NCBI RefSeq assembly: GCF_014873535.1
Contig: NZ_JADBEF010000001.1
Location: 7,998,001 to 8,062,000 of the forward strand
DNA: 64,000 nt
From: Nonomuraea africana
GTDB lineage: Bacteria > Actinomycetota > Actinomycetes > Streptosporangiales > Streptosporangiaceae
Direction of reading: 5' to 3'
Part shown: positions 43,203 through 51,538 of the stretch, piece by piece
Layout of the letters: each line of letters starts with the position of its first letter
Numbering within the stretch: the stretch's first letter is position 1
Made by a program: the position numbers and the translations under genes
The notes under the pieces: generated by a model
Seen by the model: the letters and a program-made list of their open reading frames with translations, nothing else
What the model was told of the DNA's origin: nothing
The model's database searches: none

Positions 43203-43515
43203 GGCCGTGCAGCACCTCACGGAGCACGCCCACGTCCTCGGCCGCATGCCGTACGGTCACCAGCTGCCTCTCGCGCAGATCGCCGAGCAGCACGCGGACC
43301 ACGCCCAGCGACAGCCCCGTGGCGGAGGCGACCTCGGCGACGGAGATGGGGTTGCGGCAGGCGGCGAGCACCCTGAGGTACTCAGGGGTGAGACCCGCGG
43401 TCGGCGAGGGCACACCGGTCGCCGCCACGATGGCGATCAGGTCGAAATCCTCGCCTGTCGGGCGAGTGCGGCCGCGCGTCATCATGTACGGCCGAACTAA
43501 CCAGTCTTCGGTCAT
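43189..43515 (-). CDS. DUF742 protein, orphan
   Basis: The protein has 108 residues. WLVRPYMMTRGRTRPTG near the start and the winged-helix part (ISVAEVASATGLSLGVVRVL followed by LGDLRERQLVTVR) are the DUF742 signature. These genes normally sit in conservons beside a roadblock protein, a nitrate-sensor-like kinase and a small GTPase; none of them is seen here. It may act as a DNA-binding or signalling partner of conservon proteins encoded elsewhere. Confidence 0.88.
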   Translation of the reverse strand: MTEDWLVRPYMMTRGRTRPTGEDFDLIAIVAATGVPSPTAGLTPEYLRVLAACRNPISVAEVASATGLSLGVVRVLLGDLRERQLVTVRHAAEDVGVLREVLHGLRSL

Positions 43516-43608
43516 TTCGTTGCCTCCGGGAAGCGGTCAAGAGTAGCAACCTCTGGCCCGTCGGTGACAGTATCCGCGGGCACTCCCTCCATTGAGAAGG
43601 GAGTGAGG

Positions 43609-43905
43609 ATGCTCATCGGAGAGCTCGCGGAGACACAGGTGTGGCTCGCCGACCAACAGGTGGTCGAGCGAGGTGAGGAGCTCGAGGAATCGGTGCAGGT
43701 CGTGCGCTACGCGCCGACGGTCGTGACCGCCGAGGTCGCCGACGGCGCGGCGCACGTGGAGCTCAGCGTGGTGGACGGCACGCTGACGTGGTTCTGCACC
43801 TGCAGCGAGGGTCGCAGGGGCGTGTTCTGCGCGCACTGCGTGGCCACCACTCTGGCCAGGCGCAGGCTGCTGGTTCAGTCGGCCTGCAGGAGAACCGACA
43901 GGTAA
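43609..43905 (+). CDS. Small SWIM zinc-finger protein
   Basis: ATG 43609 has AAGGGAG upstream and gives 98 residues. The C-terminal half holds the SWIM motif CTCSEGRRGVFCAHC (C-x-C-xn-C-x-H). The N-terminal half is a small beta-rich domain. SWIM fingers bind DNA or proteins in larger helicase or recombination factors; a stand-alone version has no clear role. Its 3' end overlaps the convergent barstar gene by about 30 bases. Confidence 0.75.
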   Translation: MLIGELAETQVWLADQQVVERGEELEESVQVVRYAPTVVTAEVADGAAHVELSVVDGTLTWFCTCSEGRRGVFCAHCVATTLARRRLLVQSACRRTDR

Positions 43906-44177
43906 GCGTCGCCGCCAGCGCCGTCGGCGACCGCGTCGGCCAGCACGGCCGCGATCGCGTCGTAGGCCGTGGCATCGGCCGCGCGCAGCGGTGCGGGGTT
44001 CGACCAGATCAGCACGTGCTCGCCGGCGGGCAGCCAGGACAGGTCGGTGAGGCAGTCGTAGAGCGCGTCGAGATTGTGCCCGAAGTAGGAGGGGAACTTC
44101 AGCGCGGAGGCGATCGCCGCCATCACCGCGTCGGAGGTGTCGAGCCCCTCGCCGCCGATCCGGTGCTCGAACCTCAT
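43875..44177 (-). CDS. Barstar-family RNase inhibitor
   Basis: The protein has 100 residues. The barstar fold is seen in LDTSDAVMAAIASALKFPSY followed by FGHNLDALYDCLTDL, including the FGxNLDALYDCL block that plugs the RNase active site, and HVLIWSNPAPL. Its ATG overlaps the RNase stop by ATGA, so the inhibitor is made from the same message. It would protect the cell from unexported enzyme. Confidence 0.92.
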   Translation of the reverse strand: MRFEHRIGGEGLDTSDAVMAAIASALKFPSYFGHNLDALYDCLTDLSWLPAGEHVLIWSNPAPLRAADATAYDAIAAVLADAVADGAGGDAYLSVLLQAD

Positions 44178-44542
44178 CGCTTCACGTCCACGGAGACGAA
44201 GGAGCGGTAGTGGTCGGCGGTGTAGTAGAGCTCGTTCGTCCTGGCACCGGTCACCAGCCGCCGCGCGCCCCTGTCGCGGGAGCCGGGGGTGGGCACCGTG
44301 TACTCGTGGTAGTAACCGCGCTTCTGCTGCGGCAGCAGCCGCTCACGGTTGTGGAACACCACGCCGTCCCTCCGGTAGGGGAAGGGCCCGTCGCTCTGGA
44401 TGAGCTTCCAGGTCGTGGCCGCTTCGGGCGGGAGCGAGGAGAGTGCCCTGACGGGTAGCCCGGTCGGGGCGACGGCGGCCCCGCAACCCCCGATGAACGT
44501 GACGAACGCCAACAGGACCGCTGCGATGCCCCTGTAATTCAC
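44174..44542 (-). CDS. Secreted ribonuclease of barnase/RNase Sa type, probable lipoprotein
   Basis: GTG 44542 gives 122 residues and a signal sequence VNYRGIAAVLLAFVTFIGGC ending in a lipobox-like F-I-G-G-C; an ATG at 44569 would add nine residues. The mature part has the microbial guanyl-RNase pattern: FPYRRDGVVFHNRERLLPQQ, the catalytic Glu in YYHEYTVPTPG, Arg in RGARRLVTG and the terminal His in YYTADHYRSF. Cys anchoring suggests that the enzyme stays at the cell surface. Coupled to barstar downstream. Confidence 0.88.
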   Translation of the reverse strand: MNYRGIAAVLLAFVTFIGGCGAAVAPTGLPVRALSSLPPEAATTWKLIQSDGPFPYRRDGVVFHNRERLLPQQKRGYYHEYTVPTPGSRDRGARRLVTGARTNELYYTADHYRSFVSVDVKR

Positions 44543-44587
44543 CTCACTCGGCTTACCCGGACATTTCACTAGACGAACCTTGTCTAG

Positions 44588-44598
44588 TTGTCAGACAA
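44588..44598. promoter_or_regulatory. Candidate GntR operator
   Basis: TTGTCAGACAA is a perfect 11-base palindrome eight bases before the exporter start; a partial copy (TTGTCTAG) lies just upstream. The T-N-G-T-x-A-C-A pattern is the type bound by FadR/FCD GntR proteins, and such a regulator gene overlaps the exporter gene. Confidence 0.6.
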
Positions 44599-44605
44599 TC
44601 TCTGC

Positions 44606-45457
44606 ATGAAGAACGTCCTCGCCGCCGCCGTCCTCTGGGGGACGGCGGGCACGGCCGGCCTGCTGATCACCGCGGACCCGGTCTCCGTCGCCGCCGCCCG
44701 CCTGGTCGTCGGCGGGCTCGTGCTGGCCCTGCTGGCCAGGGGCGCCCGCGTCACGCCCGCCCTGCTGCTCGGCGCCGTCGCGGTCGCCGCCTACCAGCTC
44801 TGCTTCTTCGCGGCGGTCAGCCGTACGGGGGTGGCCATCGGCACGGTGGTGGCGATCGGCAGCGGCCCGATCTTCACCGGGCTGCTCTCGCGGCAGTTCT
44901 CCGCCAGGTGGGCCGCCGCCACGGCCGCGGCGATCGCCGGGTGCGCGGCGCTCATCGTCGGCGGCGAGGCGCAGGCGGGTGACCAGGTCGTGGAGGGCGT
45001 GCTCCTGGCCCTGCTCGGCGGCCTCGTCTACGCCTTCTACGCCGTCACCGCGGCGAAGGCGATCAACGGCGGCGCGCCCTCCGACGCCGTCATGGGCATC
45101 ATGTTCGGCGGCGCCGCCGTCATCATGCTCCCCATCCTGATCGCGACAGGACCCGGCTGGCTGGCCGAGCCGCGCGGCCTGCTCGCCGCCCTCTACCTGG
45201 GCGTCGGCGCCACCGCCCTGGCCTACTTCCTGTACGGCAGGGGCCTGCGCACCACCCCTGTCGCCACCGCCGCCACCCTCGCGCTGGCCGAACCCGCGGT
45301 CGCCGCGCTGCTCGGACTCGTCGTCCTGCATGAGACGCTGACCCCTGTGTCATTGGGCGGACTGGTGCTGCTCGGGGTTAGCCTCGTGGCGGTGGCCGTA
45401 CCGGAGAGGAAGTCGACCATTGTTGAGGCCGGTGTCGACGGTCAGCGCGCTCGCTGA
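44606..45457 (+). CDS. EamA/DMT-family exporter
   Basis: The protein has 283 residues from ATG 44606 with ten predicted membrane spans in two EamA repeats, for example LAAAVLWGTAGTAGLLITAD, VAAYQLCFFAAVSRTGVAIG, ALYLGVGATALAYFLYGRGL and TAATLALAEPAVAALLGLVV. The DMT motifs (AARL, GxxxAxxY near span 8, LxEP) are visible. It would export metabolites such as amino acids or drug-like compounds. The downstream GntR gene overlaps its 3' end, so a substrate-responsive loop is likely. Confidence 0.92.
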   Translation: MKNVLAAAVLWGTAGTAGLLITADPVSVAAARLVVGGLVLALLARGARVTPALLLGAVAVAAYQLCFFAAVSRTGVAIGTVVAIGSGPIFTGLLSRQFSARWAAATAAAIAGCAALIVGGEAQAGDQVVEGVLLALLGGLVYAFYAVTAAKAINGGAPSDAVMGIMFGGAAVIMLPILIATGPGWLAEPRGLLAALYLGVGATALAYFLYGRGLRTTPVATAATLALAEPAVAALLGLVVLHETLTPVSLGGLVLLGVSLVAVAVPERKSTIVEAGVDGQRAR

Positions 45458-46034
45458 CGCGCTGCGGCAGCGGGTGCTGTCGGGTGAGATCGATCCCGGC
45501 ACCTCCCTGCCCGAGCAGGAGCTCGCCGCGGCCTACGGCGTGGCCAGGCCGACGGTCAGGGAGGCGCTGGCCGTCCTGGTGCACGAGGGGTTGCTCAGGC
45601 GCGAGCGCAACCGCAGCGCGTACGTCCCCGAGGTGACGATGGCGGACCTCGACGACCTCATGTTCGTCCGCAGGCCGCTGGAGCAGCTGATGGCCAGGTC
45701 GCTGGCCGGGCGGCGGGTGCCGCAGGCCGAGGCCGCGCTGGAGCGGATGGCCGCGCTGCCGGACGACGCGCCCTGGTCCGACGTGGTGGCCGAGCACATG
45801 GCGCTGCACCAGGCGCTGGTCGAAGCGGTGGGAAGCCCCAGGCTGCTGCGGCTGTACGGGGCGCTGGCGGCCGAGACGCGGCTCGGCCTGGTACGGCTGC
45901 GCAGGGTCTACGAGGATCGCGACCAACTGGTCGCCGAGCACCGCGCGCTGCTGGAGGCGATAGCGGAAGGCGACGCCCAGGCCGCCGTCCAGGAACATCT
46001 CGGACATTCTTGGGGCTCCGATCCCTTGCGGTAA
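45420..46034 (+). CDS. GntR-family regulator, FCD subfamily
   Basis: The protein has 204 residues from a TTG start within the exporter gene (38 bases overlap). The N-terminal winged helix reads LADALRQRVLSGEIDPGTSL, PEQELAAAYGVARPTVREAL and the wing; the C-terminal FCD domain has metal-ligand-like HMALHQALVEAVG and VAEHRALLEAIAEGD. FCD regulators respond to organic acids or amino acids. The operator at 44588 would couple it to the exporter. Confidence 0.92.
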   Translation: MLRPVSTVSALADALRQRVLSGEIDPGTSLPEQELAAAYGVARPTVREALAVLVHEGLLRRERNRSAYVPEVTMADLDDLMFVRRPLEQLMARSLAGRRVPQAEAALERMAALPDDAPWSDVVAEHMALHQALVEAVGSPRLLRLYGALAAETRLGLVRLRRVYEDRDQLVAEHRALLEAIAEGDAQAAVQEHLGHSWGSDPLR

Positions 46035-46062
46035 CCGCCGGTGAGTCGCGAGAATCGCGCCC

Positions 46063-46404
46063 ATGCACGTGCCGGACTCCTACGTGTACGTCACCGAGGA
46101 GGGCGTGACCCGTCACTACGCTGACGGCAGCGTCGAGGCTCTCGCGTGGGAGGACGTCGTCGAGGTGCGGGTCGCGGCCGAGACGGAGGCCGAGATCCTG
46201 TACATCCTCCTCGATCGTGACGGGGAGGGCTGTGTCGTGCCGCGTTCGGCCACGGACGCCACATTTCTTGCGAGATTGCGCTATCTGCCGGATTTCGACC
46301 TCGAAAGGCTGCACGTGGCGGCCGCGACGGCCAGAGACAGCGCGATAGTCGTGTGGCGCAGCCCCGAGCCACCCTCTTCGCTCCCGGACCTCGAGTACGA
46401 CTGA
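46063..46404 (+). CDS. Conserved hypothetical protein
   Basis: The protein has 113 residues, MHVPDSYVYVTEEGVTRHYA at the start, with a PH-like alternating strand pattern (VTRHYADGSVEALAWEDVVE, EILYILLDRDGEG). It resembles small actinobacterial proteins of unknown role. It has no signal or membrane span. It lies alone between the GntR regulator and the polysaccharide locus. Confidence 0.65.
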   Translation: MHVPDSYVYVTEEGVTRHYADGSVEALAWEDVVEVRVAAETEAEILYILLDRDGEGCVVPRSATDATFLARLRYLPDFDLERLHVAAATARDSAIVVWRSPEPPSSLPDLEYD

Positions 46405-46627
46405 GCGCTCTGTCACCGTGTGAGCACCCGTGCTTTCTGCACCTTTGGACCGTTCCGTCAAGCGCGTTATGCGTCCGATGTTGGTCATGTGGCGTTATTT
46501 CGCAATCCCTTATCGATCTTTAGTCTTTAGTGGGGATTGCCGCTCCTGTTAATTATGCGAAAGGCGACAACGTACGGGGCGGAGCGGGCGTCTTGCGTCT
46601 GGTGACAGATTTGCAGGGTGGGGTGCT

Positions 46628-48082
46628 ATGAGCGTGGGAGCGGGGGAGCCCGATGTCGTGCTTCTCAAGACCGTGCCGCGACGGGTGCCGAGCATCTGGA
46701 CTCGGCCGTACGTACGCTTTCTGAGAACGGGGGATGTCGCGGCGGCTTTTGTCGCCTGCGGCAGCGTCTTGGGGACAAAGCTGCTATTTGGGGCTTTCAT
46801 TCCCGTAGAAGACATGGTGGTCGGAGTCGCGCTCGTCGCGTTGTGGCCGGTCAGCATGCAGTTGAGCGCCGCCTATCGCGAACGGGGACATGGGGAGGGC
46901 GCCGACGAGTTCAGGTCGGTGCTGAACGGCGGGGTCGGCCTGATGGCCACGGTGGCAATCGGTGCATATGCCACACAAACCACCATTGCTCGCAGTCTGG
47001 TAATGGCGGTTCTTCCGCTGGCACTTCTTCTGACGCTGGTCTTCAGGTATCGCATGCGCAAACGGCTGCACTTGAGCAGGGCTCGCGGCGAGTACATGCG
47101 TCATGTCGTCGCCGTGGGCCATCGGGCCGCCGTCCTCGATCTGGTGGTGCAGTTCAGGCGGGAACCGCACCACGGCATGCGCGTCGTGGGCGTGTGCCTG
47201 CCCGCGGGGCACGAGGATCTCGACATGGACGGCCTGCCGGTGCTCGGCGGCTTCGGCGACGTGGCGGAGGCGGTCCGGCGCGTCCAGGCCGACGCGGTGG
47301 CCATCCTGGCCTGCCCCGAGCTCGACGGCGACACGCTGCGCAGGCTCGCGTGGAGCCTGGAGGAGCAGCGCACCGACCTGTTCGTGGCTCCCGCGCTCAT
47401 GGACGTGGCCGGCCCGCGCATCAGCATCAGGCCCGTCGCCGGGATGCCGCTCCTGCACGTGGAGCACCCCGAGTTCGACGGCGCCAAACAGGTCGTCAAG
47501 AACGTCTTCGACAGGATGATGGCCGGTGCCGCGCTGGCGATCCTGCTGCCCGCCTTCGTGCTGATCGTGCTGCTGATCAGGCTCACCAGCCCGGGGCCCG
47601 CCTTCTTCCGGCAGGTCAGGGTGGGCAGGGGCGGCGAGGAGTTCCGCGTGTGGAAGTTCAGGACCATGGTGGTGGACGCCGAGCGGCTCAAGAGCGCGCT
47701 GCTGCCCGCCAACGACTTCGACAACGTGCTCTTCAAGATTAGGAACGATCCAAGAGTGACCAGGATCGGCGCCTTCCTGCGCCGTTACTCCCTCGACGAG
47801 CTGCCCCAGCTGCTCAACGTCGTCAGCGGCCAGATGTCGCTGGTCGGGCCGCGGCCCCCGCTGCCCGACGAGGTCGCCAAGTACGGCACGGACGTGCGCC
47901 GCAGACTCGTCGTACGGCCCGGCATGACGGGGCTCTGGCAGGTCAGCGGCCGCTCCGACCTCAGCTGGGAGGAGTCGGTCAGGCTCGACCTGCGGTACGT
48001 GGAGAGGTGGTCTCTCATCCTCGACCTGCAGATCCTCTGGAAGACCTGGTCGGTCGTGACCCGTGGAGAAGGGGCTTACTAG
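46628..48082 (+). CDS. Initiating sugar-phosphate transferase (WbaP/WcaJ type)
   Basis: The protein has 484 residues. Four to five N-terminal membrane spans are followed by a CoA-binding-like domain (about residues 155-290). The C-terminal bacterial sugar transferase domain has one membrane helix (FDRMMAGAALAILLPAFVLI), FFRQVRVGRGGEEFRVWKFR, RRYSLDELPQLLNVVSGQMS and RPGMTGLWQVSGRS. It would transfer the first sugar phosphate to undecaprenyl phosphate and so start assembly of the repeat unit. It is the first gene of the polysaccharide locus and is preceded by a more AT-rich ~220-base gap, the probable promoter. Confidence 0.93.
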   Translation: MSVGAGEPDVVLLKTVPRRVPSIWTRPYVRFLRTGDVAAAFVACGSVLGTKLLFGAFIPVEDMVVGVALVALWPVSMQLSAAYRERGHGEGADEFRSVLNGGVGLMATVAIGAYATQTTIARSLVMAVLPLALLLTLVFRYRMRKRLHLSRARGEYMRHVVAVGHRAAVLDLVVQFRREPHHGMRVVGVCLPAGHEDLDMDGLPVLGGFGDVAEAVRRVQADAVAILACPELDGDTLRRLAWSLEEQRTDLFVAPALMDVAGPRISIRPVAGMPLLHVEHPEFDGAKQVVKNVFDRMMAGAALAILLPAFVLIVLLIRLTSPGPAFFRQVRVGRGGEEFRVWKFRTMVVDAERLKSALLPANDFDNVLFKIRNDPRVTRIGAFLRRYSLDELPQLLNVVSGQMSLVGPRPPLPDEVAKYGTDVRRRLVVRPGMTGLWQVSGRSDLSWEESVRLDLRYVERWSLILDLQILWKTWSVVTRGEGAY

Positions 48083-48084
48083 CG

Positions 48085-49149
48085 GTGAAAGCGCTCGTTC
48101 TGGCGGGAGGGTCGGGCACCAGGCTGCGGCCCATCACCCATACCTCCGCCAAGCAGCTCGTGCCCGTGGCCAACAAGCCCGTGCTCTTCTACGGTCTGGA
48201 GTCGATCGCCGCCGCGGGCATCAGGGAGATCGGCATCGTCGTCGGCGATACCCACGCCGAGATCGAGGCGGCCGTCGGCGACGGCGCGGCCTTCGGGCTC
48301 GAGGTGACCTACCTGCGCCAGGCGGCGCCGCTCGGCCTGGCGCACGCAGTGCTGATCGCCCGTGACTACCTCGGCGACGACGACTTCGTCATGTATCTCG
48401 GCGACAACTTCATCGTCGGTGGCATCAACGCCATCGTGTCGTCGTTCGGCCGTGAGCGGCCCGACGCCCAGATCATGCTGACCAGGGTCGGCGACCCGCG
48501 GCAGTTCGGGGTGGCCGAGCTCGACGCCGACGGCAGGGTGACCGGGCTGGAGGAGAAACCGGCCCAGCCGAAGAGCGATCTCGCGCTGGTCGGGGTCTAC
48601 CTGTTCACCCCCGCCATCCACGAGGCCGTGGCCGAGCTGAAGCCGTCGTGGCGGGGCGAGCTGGAGATCACCGACGCCATCCAGTGGCTGATCGACGAGG
48701 GACGCAGGGTGGAGTCCACCGCGATCACCGGCTACTGGAAGGACACCGGCAACGTCGCCGACATGCTGGAGGTCAACCGCCTGGTGCTGGAGTCACTCGA
48801 ACCCCGCCTGCTGGGCACGGCCGAGGGCAGCGAGCTGATCGGCAGGGTCGTCGTCGAGGAGGGCGCCGTCGTCGAGGGCTCGCGCGTCGTCGGACCGGCG
48901 ATCATCGGGCCCGGCGCGCGCGTCCGCGACAGCTACGTCGGCCCCTTCACCTCGATCGGCGCCGACTGCGTGATCGAGCACAGCGAGATCGAGTACTCGA
49001 TCGTGCTGCCCAGGGCCTCCATCGAGGGGGTGGGCAGGATCGAGTCGTCGCTCATCGGCCACGACGTCGAGGTCACCCCCGCTCCCACCACTCCACGTGC
49101 CCACCGCCTCGTGCTGGGCGATCACAGCAAGGTGCAGATCAGTTCATGA
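48085..49149 (+). CDS. rfbA: Glucose-1-phosphate thymidylyltransferase, long form
   Basis: The protein has 354 residues from GTG 48085. The nucleotidyltransferase site reads VKALVLAGGSGTRLRPITHT and SAKQLVPVANKPVLFYGLES, then YLGDNFIVGG. Residues after ~240 form a left-handed beta-helix (RVVGPAIIGPGARVRDSYVG), as in StrD/RmlA-long enzymes of actinomycetes. It makes dTDP-glucose for 6-deoxysugars. The start of rfbB overlaps its stop by four bases. Confidence 0.93.
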   Translation: MKALVLAGGSGTRLRPITHTSAKQLVPVANKPVLFYGLESIAAAGIREIGIVVGDTHAEIEAAVGDGAAFGLEVTYLRQAAPLGLAHAVLIARDYLGDDDFVMYLGDNFIVGGINAIVSSFGRERPDAQIMLTRVGDPRQFGVAELDADGRVTGLEEKPAQPKSDLALVGVYLFTPAIHEAVAELKPSWRGELEITDAIQWLIDEGRRVESTAITGYWKDTGNVADMLEVNRLVLESLEPRLLGTAEGSELIGRVVVEEGAVVEGSRVVGPAIIGPGARVRDSYVGPFTSIGADCVIEHSEIEYSIVLPRASIEGVGRIESSLIGHDVEVTPAPTTPRAHRLVLGDHSKVQISS

Positions 49150-50072
49150 CCAACATCCTGGTGACCGGCGGCGCGGGCTTCATCGGCTCGCACTTCGCCC
49201 GGCTCGTGGCCCGCGACGCCGAGGTGACCGTGCTGGACAAGCTCACCTACGCCGGCAACCGGCGCAACCTGGACGGCGTGCGCCACACCTTCGTACACGG
49301 CGACATCTGCGATCCCGACCTGCTCGGCGAGGTCGTCCCCGGGCATGACCTGGTGGTCAACCTCGCGGCGGAGTCGCACGTGGACCGCTCGATCGCGGGC
49401 GGCGCCGAGTTCGTCAGGACCAACGTGCTCGGCACCCAGACGCTGATGGAGGCCTGCCTTCGGGCCGGCGTGCCCAAGGTGGTGCAGGTCTCGACGGACG
49501 AGGTCTACGGCTCCATCGACGAGGGCTCGTGGGACGAGGCCGCGCCGCTGGCGCCGCGATCGCCGTACGCGGCGTCGAAGGCGGGCGGCGACCTGATCGC
49601 CCGCGCCTACGCGGTGACGCACGGGCTGAACGTGTCGATCACCAGGTGCGGCAACAACTACGGCCCGGCGCAGTTCCCCGAGAAGGTCATCCCGCTGTTC
49701 GTGACGAACCTGCTCAGCGGCAGGAAGGTGCCGCTGTACGGCGACGGGGGCAACGTCCGCGACTGGGTCCACGTCAGCGACCACTGCGCGGGCATCAGGC
49801 TGGTGGCCGAGTCCGGTGAGCCCGGCGAGGTCTATCACATCGCGGGCGCCGCGGAGCTGAGCAACAGGGAGCTCACCGGGCGGATCCTCGACGCGTTCGG
49901 CAAGGGCTGGGAGCAGGTCGAGCCCGTCGCCGACCGGAAGGGGCACGACCGCCGCTACTCCCTCGACGACGGCCGGCTGCGCGCCATGGGCTACCGCCCC
50001 GCGATCGCCTTCGAGCAGGGCCTGAAGGACACGATCCGCTGGTACGCCGAGCACCGGGACTGGTGGGCGTGA
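49146..50072 (+). CDS. rfbB: dTDP-glucose 4,6-dehydratase
   Basis: The protein has 308 residues. NAD-binding LVTGGAGFIGSHFARLVA, the LAAESHVDRSI signature, STDEVYGS with the catalytic region, YAASKAGGD (Tyr and Lys) and RCGNNYGPAQFPEKVIPLFV are all present. It converts dTDP-glucose to the 4-keto-6-deoxy intermediate that feeds dTDP-rhamnose and perhaps the unusual sugar made by the cassette downstream. It overlaps both neighbours. Confidence 0.95.
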   Translation: MTNILVTGGAGFIGSHFARLVARDAEVTVLDKLTYAGNRRNLDGVRHTFVHGDICDPDLLGEVVPGHDLVVNLAAESHVDRSIAGGAEFVRTNVLGTQTLMEACLRAGVPKVVQVSTDEVYGSIDEGSWDEAAPLAPRSPYAASKAGGDLIARAYAVTHGLNVSITRCGNNYGPAQFPEKVIPLFVTNLLSGRKVPLYGDGGNVRDWVHVSDHCAGIRLVAESGEPGEVYHIAGAAELSNRELTGRILDAFGKGWEQVEPVADRKGHDRRYSLDDGRLRAMGYRPAIAFEQGLKDTIRWYAEHRDWWA

Positions 50073-50920
50073 GATGGCTGGTCACCGGTGGCGGGGGCAT
50101 GCTCGCCGCCGACGTGCTCGACCGGGTGGGCAGGTCCGGCGACCCCGTGCTGGCCCCTGACCGCGCTGAGCTCGACCTGCTCGACGAGCCGGCGGTGCGC
50201 GACCTGGTCGGCGCCTACCGGCCGGAGGTGGTGGTCAACTGCGCGGCATGGACCGCCGTCGACGAGGCGGAGAGCCGCGAGGAGGAGGCGCTCGCCGTCA
50301 ACGGCAGAGCGGTCGGGGTTCTGGCCGAGGCCTGTTCGTGGGCGGGGGCGCGGCTGGTCCATCTGTCGACCGACTACGTCTTCGACGGCAGGTCGCGCGT
50401 GCCGTACAGGGAGGACGACCAGCCGGCGCCCGTCAACGCCTACGGCAGGACCAAGCTGGCCGGGGAGCTCGCCGCCGCCGGCCATTACGTGGTCCGCACC
50501 GCCTGGTTGTACGGCGCGCACGGCCCCAACTTCGTCCGGACCATGATCAGGCTGGCCGCGGAGCGCGAAACCGTGGACGTCGTCAACGACCAGCGCGGCC
50601 AGCCCACCTGGACGGTCGACCTGGCCGGACTCCTCGTCCGGCTGGCCACCTCCGACCTGCCGCCCGGCGTCTATCACGGCACCAGCTCGGGCCAGACGAC
50701 CTGGTACGGCCTGGCCAGGGAGATCTTCACGCTGCTCGGCGCGGACCCCGCCAGGGTCAGGCCGGTGACCAGCGCGGACTTCCCCCGCCCCGCTCAGCGC
50801 CCGGCCAACAGCGTCCTGGCCACCACCAGGGGCGAGCCGATCAGGCACTGGCGCGCGGCGCTGCACGCGGCCTGGCCGGTGCTGCATCGGGAGGAGGAGC
50901 GTCAGTGCAGCCCTGCGTAG
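50069..50920 (+). CDS. rfbD: dTDP-4-dehydrorhamnose reductase
   Basis: I use GTG 50069, which overlaps the rfbB stop (GTGA); GTG 50063 is also in frame. The product is 283 residues: VRWLVTGGGGMLAADVLDRV, VNCAAWTAVDEAE, LSTDYVFDG, YGRTKLAGE and RTAWLYG are all typical. The last step in dTDP-L-rhamnose synthesis. Convergent with rfbC, sharing 19 bases at the 3' ends. Confidence 0.94.
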   Translation: MRWLVTGGGGMLAADVLDRVGRSGDPVLAPDRAELDLLDEPAVRDLVGAYRPEVVVNCAAWTAVDEAESREEEALAVNGRAVGVLAEACSWAGARLVHLSTDYVFDGRSRVPYREDDQPAPVNAYGRTKLAGELAAAGHYVVRTAWLYGAHGPNFVRTMIRLAAERETVDVVNDQRGQPTWTVDLAGLLVRLATSDLPPGVYHGTSSGQTTWYGLAREIFTLLGADPARVRPVTSADFPRPAQRPANSVLATTRGEPIRHWRAALHAAWPVLHREEERQCSPA

Positions 50921-51471
50921 AACTTCCGGCAGGCCTCGAAGTCGGGCAGCAGCCCGGCGGCCAGCGCCGCTTCGAGGGTGGGCGCGTCCGCGTCCTTCTC
51001 GGACAGGACGGGCGTCAGGTCGGGCCAGTCGATGCCCAGGCTCAGTGGGTGCACGCCGTGCTCACGGGCCGGGTCGTACGGCGTGGAGCACAGGTAGACC
51101 ACCGTGGCCTCCTCGCTCAGCGCCATGAACCCGTGCCCGAGCCCCTCGGCGAGATAGACGGCGCCGCGCGTGCGGTCGTCCAGCGGGACGCCCTCCCACC
51201 TGCCGAACGTGGGGGAGCCCACGCGCAGGTCGACCACGACGTCGAGCACGCTGCCCGACACGCACATCACGTACTTGGCCTGGCCGGGCGGCACGTCGGA
51301 GAAGTGGATGCCGCGAAGCACCCCTGCCCTCGAGACCGAGCAGTTGACCTGCGCGAGCCCGAAGGGGCGCGGGAGGGCTGCGGCGCGGAAGGCCTCGAGG
51401 AAGCTGCCGCGGAGATCGGCGTGGATACGAGGGGTGAACACCCACGCGCCGTCGATGCTGAGGGGCTGCAT
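50902..51471 (-). CDS. rfbC: dTDP-4-dehydrorhamnose 3,5-epimerase
   Basis: The protein has 189 residues from ATG 51471. The cupin blocks are FTPRIHADLRGSFLEAFRAA, VNCSVSRAGVLRGIHFSDVP (catalytic His in RGIHF) and LAEGLGHGFMALSEEATVVY. It is related to EvaD/RmlC; some family members act as 5-epimerases only. It lies on the opposite strand inside the locus and so has its own promoter, in the gap before the methyltransferase gene. Confidence 0.93.
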   Translation of the reverse strand: MQPLSIDGAWVFTPRIHADLRGSFLEAFRAAALPRPFGLAQVNCSVSRAGVLRGIHFSDVPPGQAKYVMCVSGSVLDVVVDLRVGSPTFGRWEGVPLDDRTRGAVYLAEGLGHGFMALSEEATVVYLCSTPYDPAREHGVHPLSLGIDWPDLTPVLSEKDADAPTLEAALAAGLLPDFEACRKFYAGLH

Positions 51472-51538
51472 GGTCCGAAGAGTAGCTGTAACAACCGTTG
51501 CCAGATCCCCGAATAATCCCTGTGTTTGGAGCACATAG

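Noticed and set aside
46618..47742. Alternative plus-strand frame over the sugar-phosphate transferase
   Set aside because: No recognisable motif, whereas the frame from 46628 has all transferase signatures.
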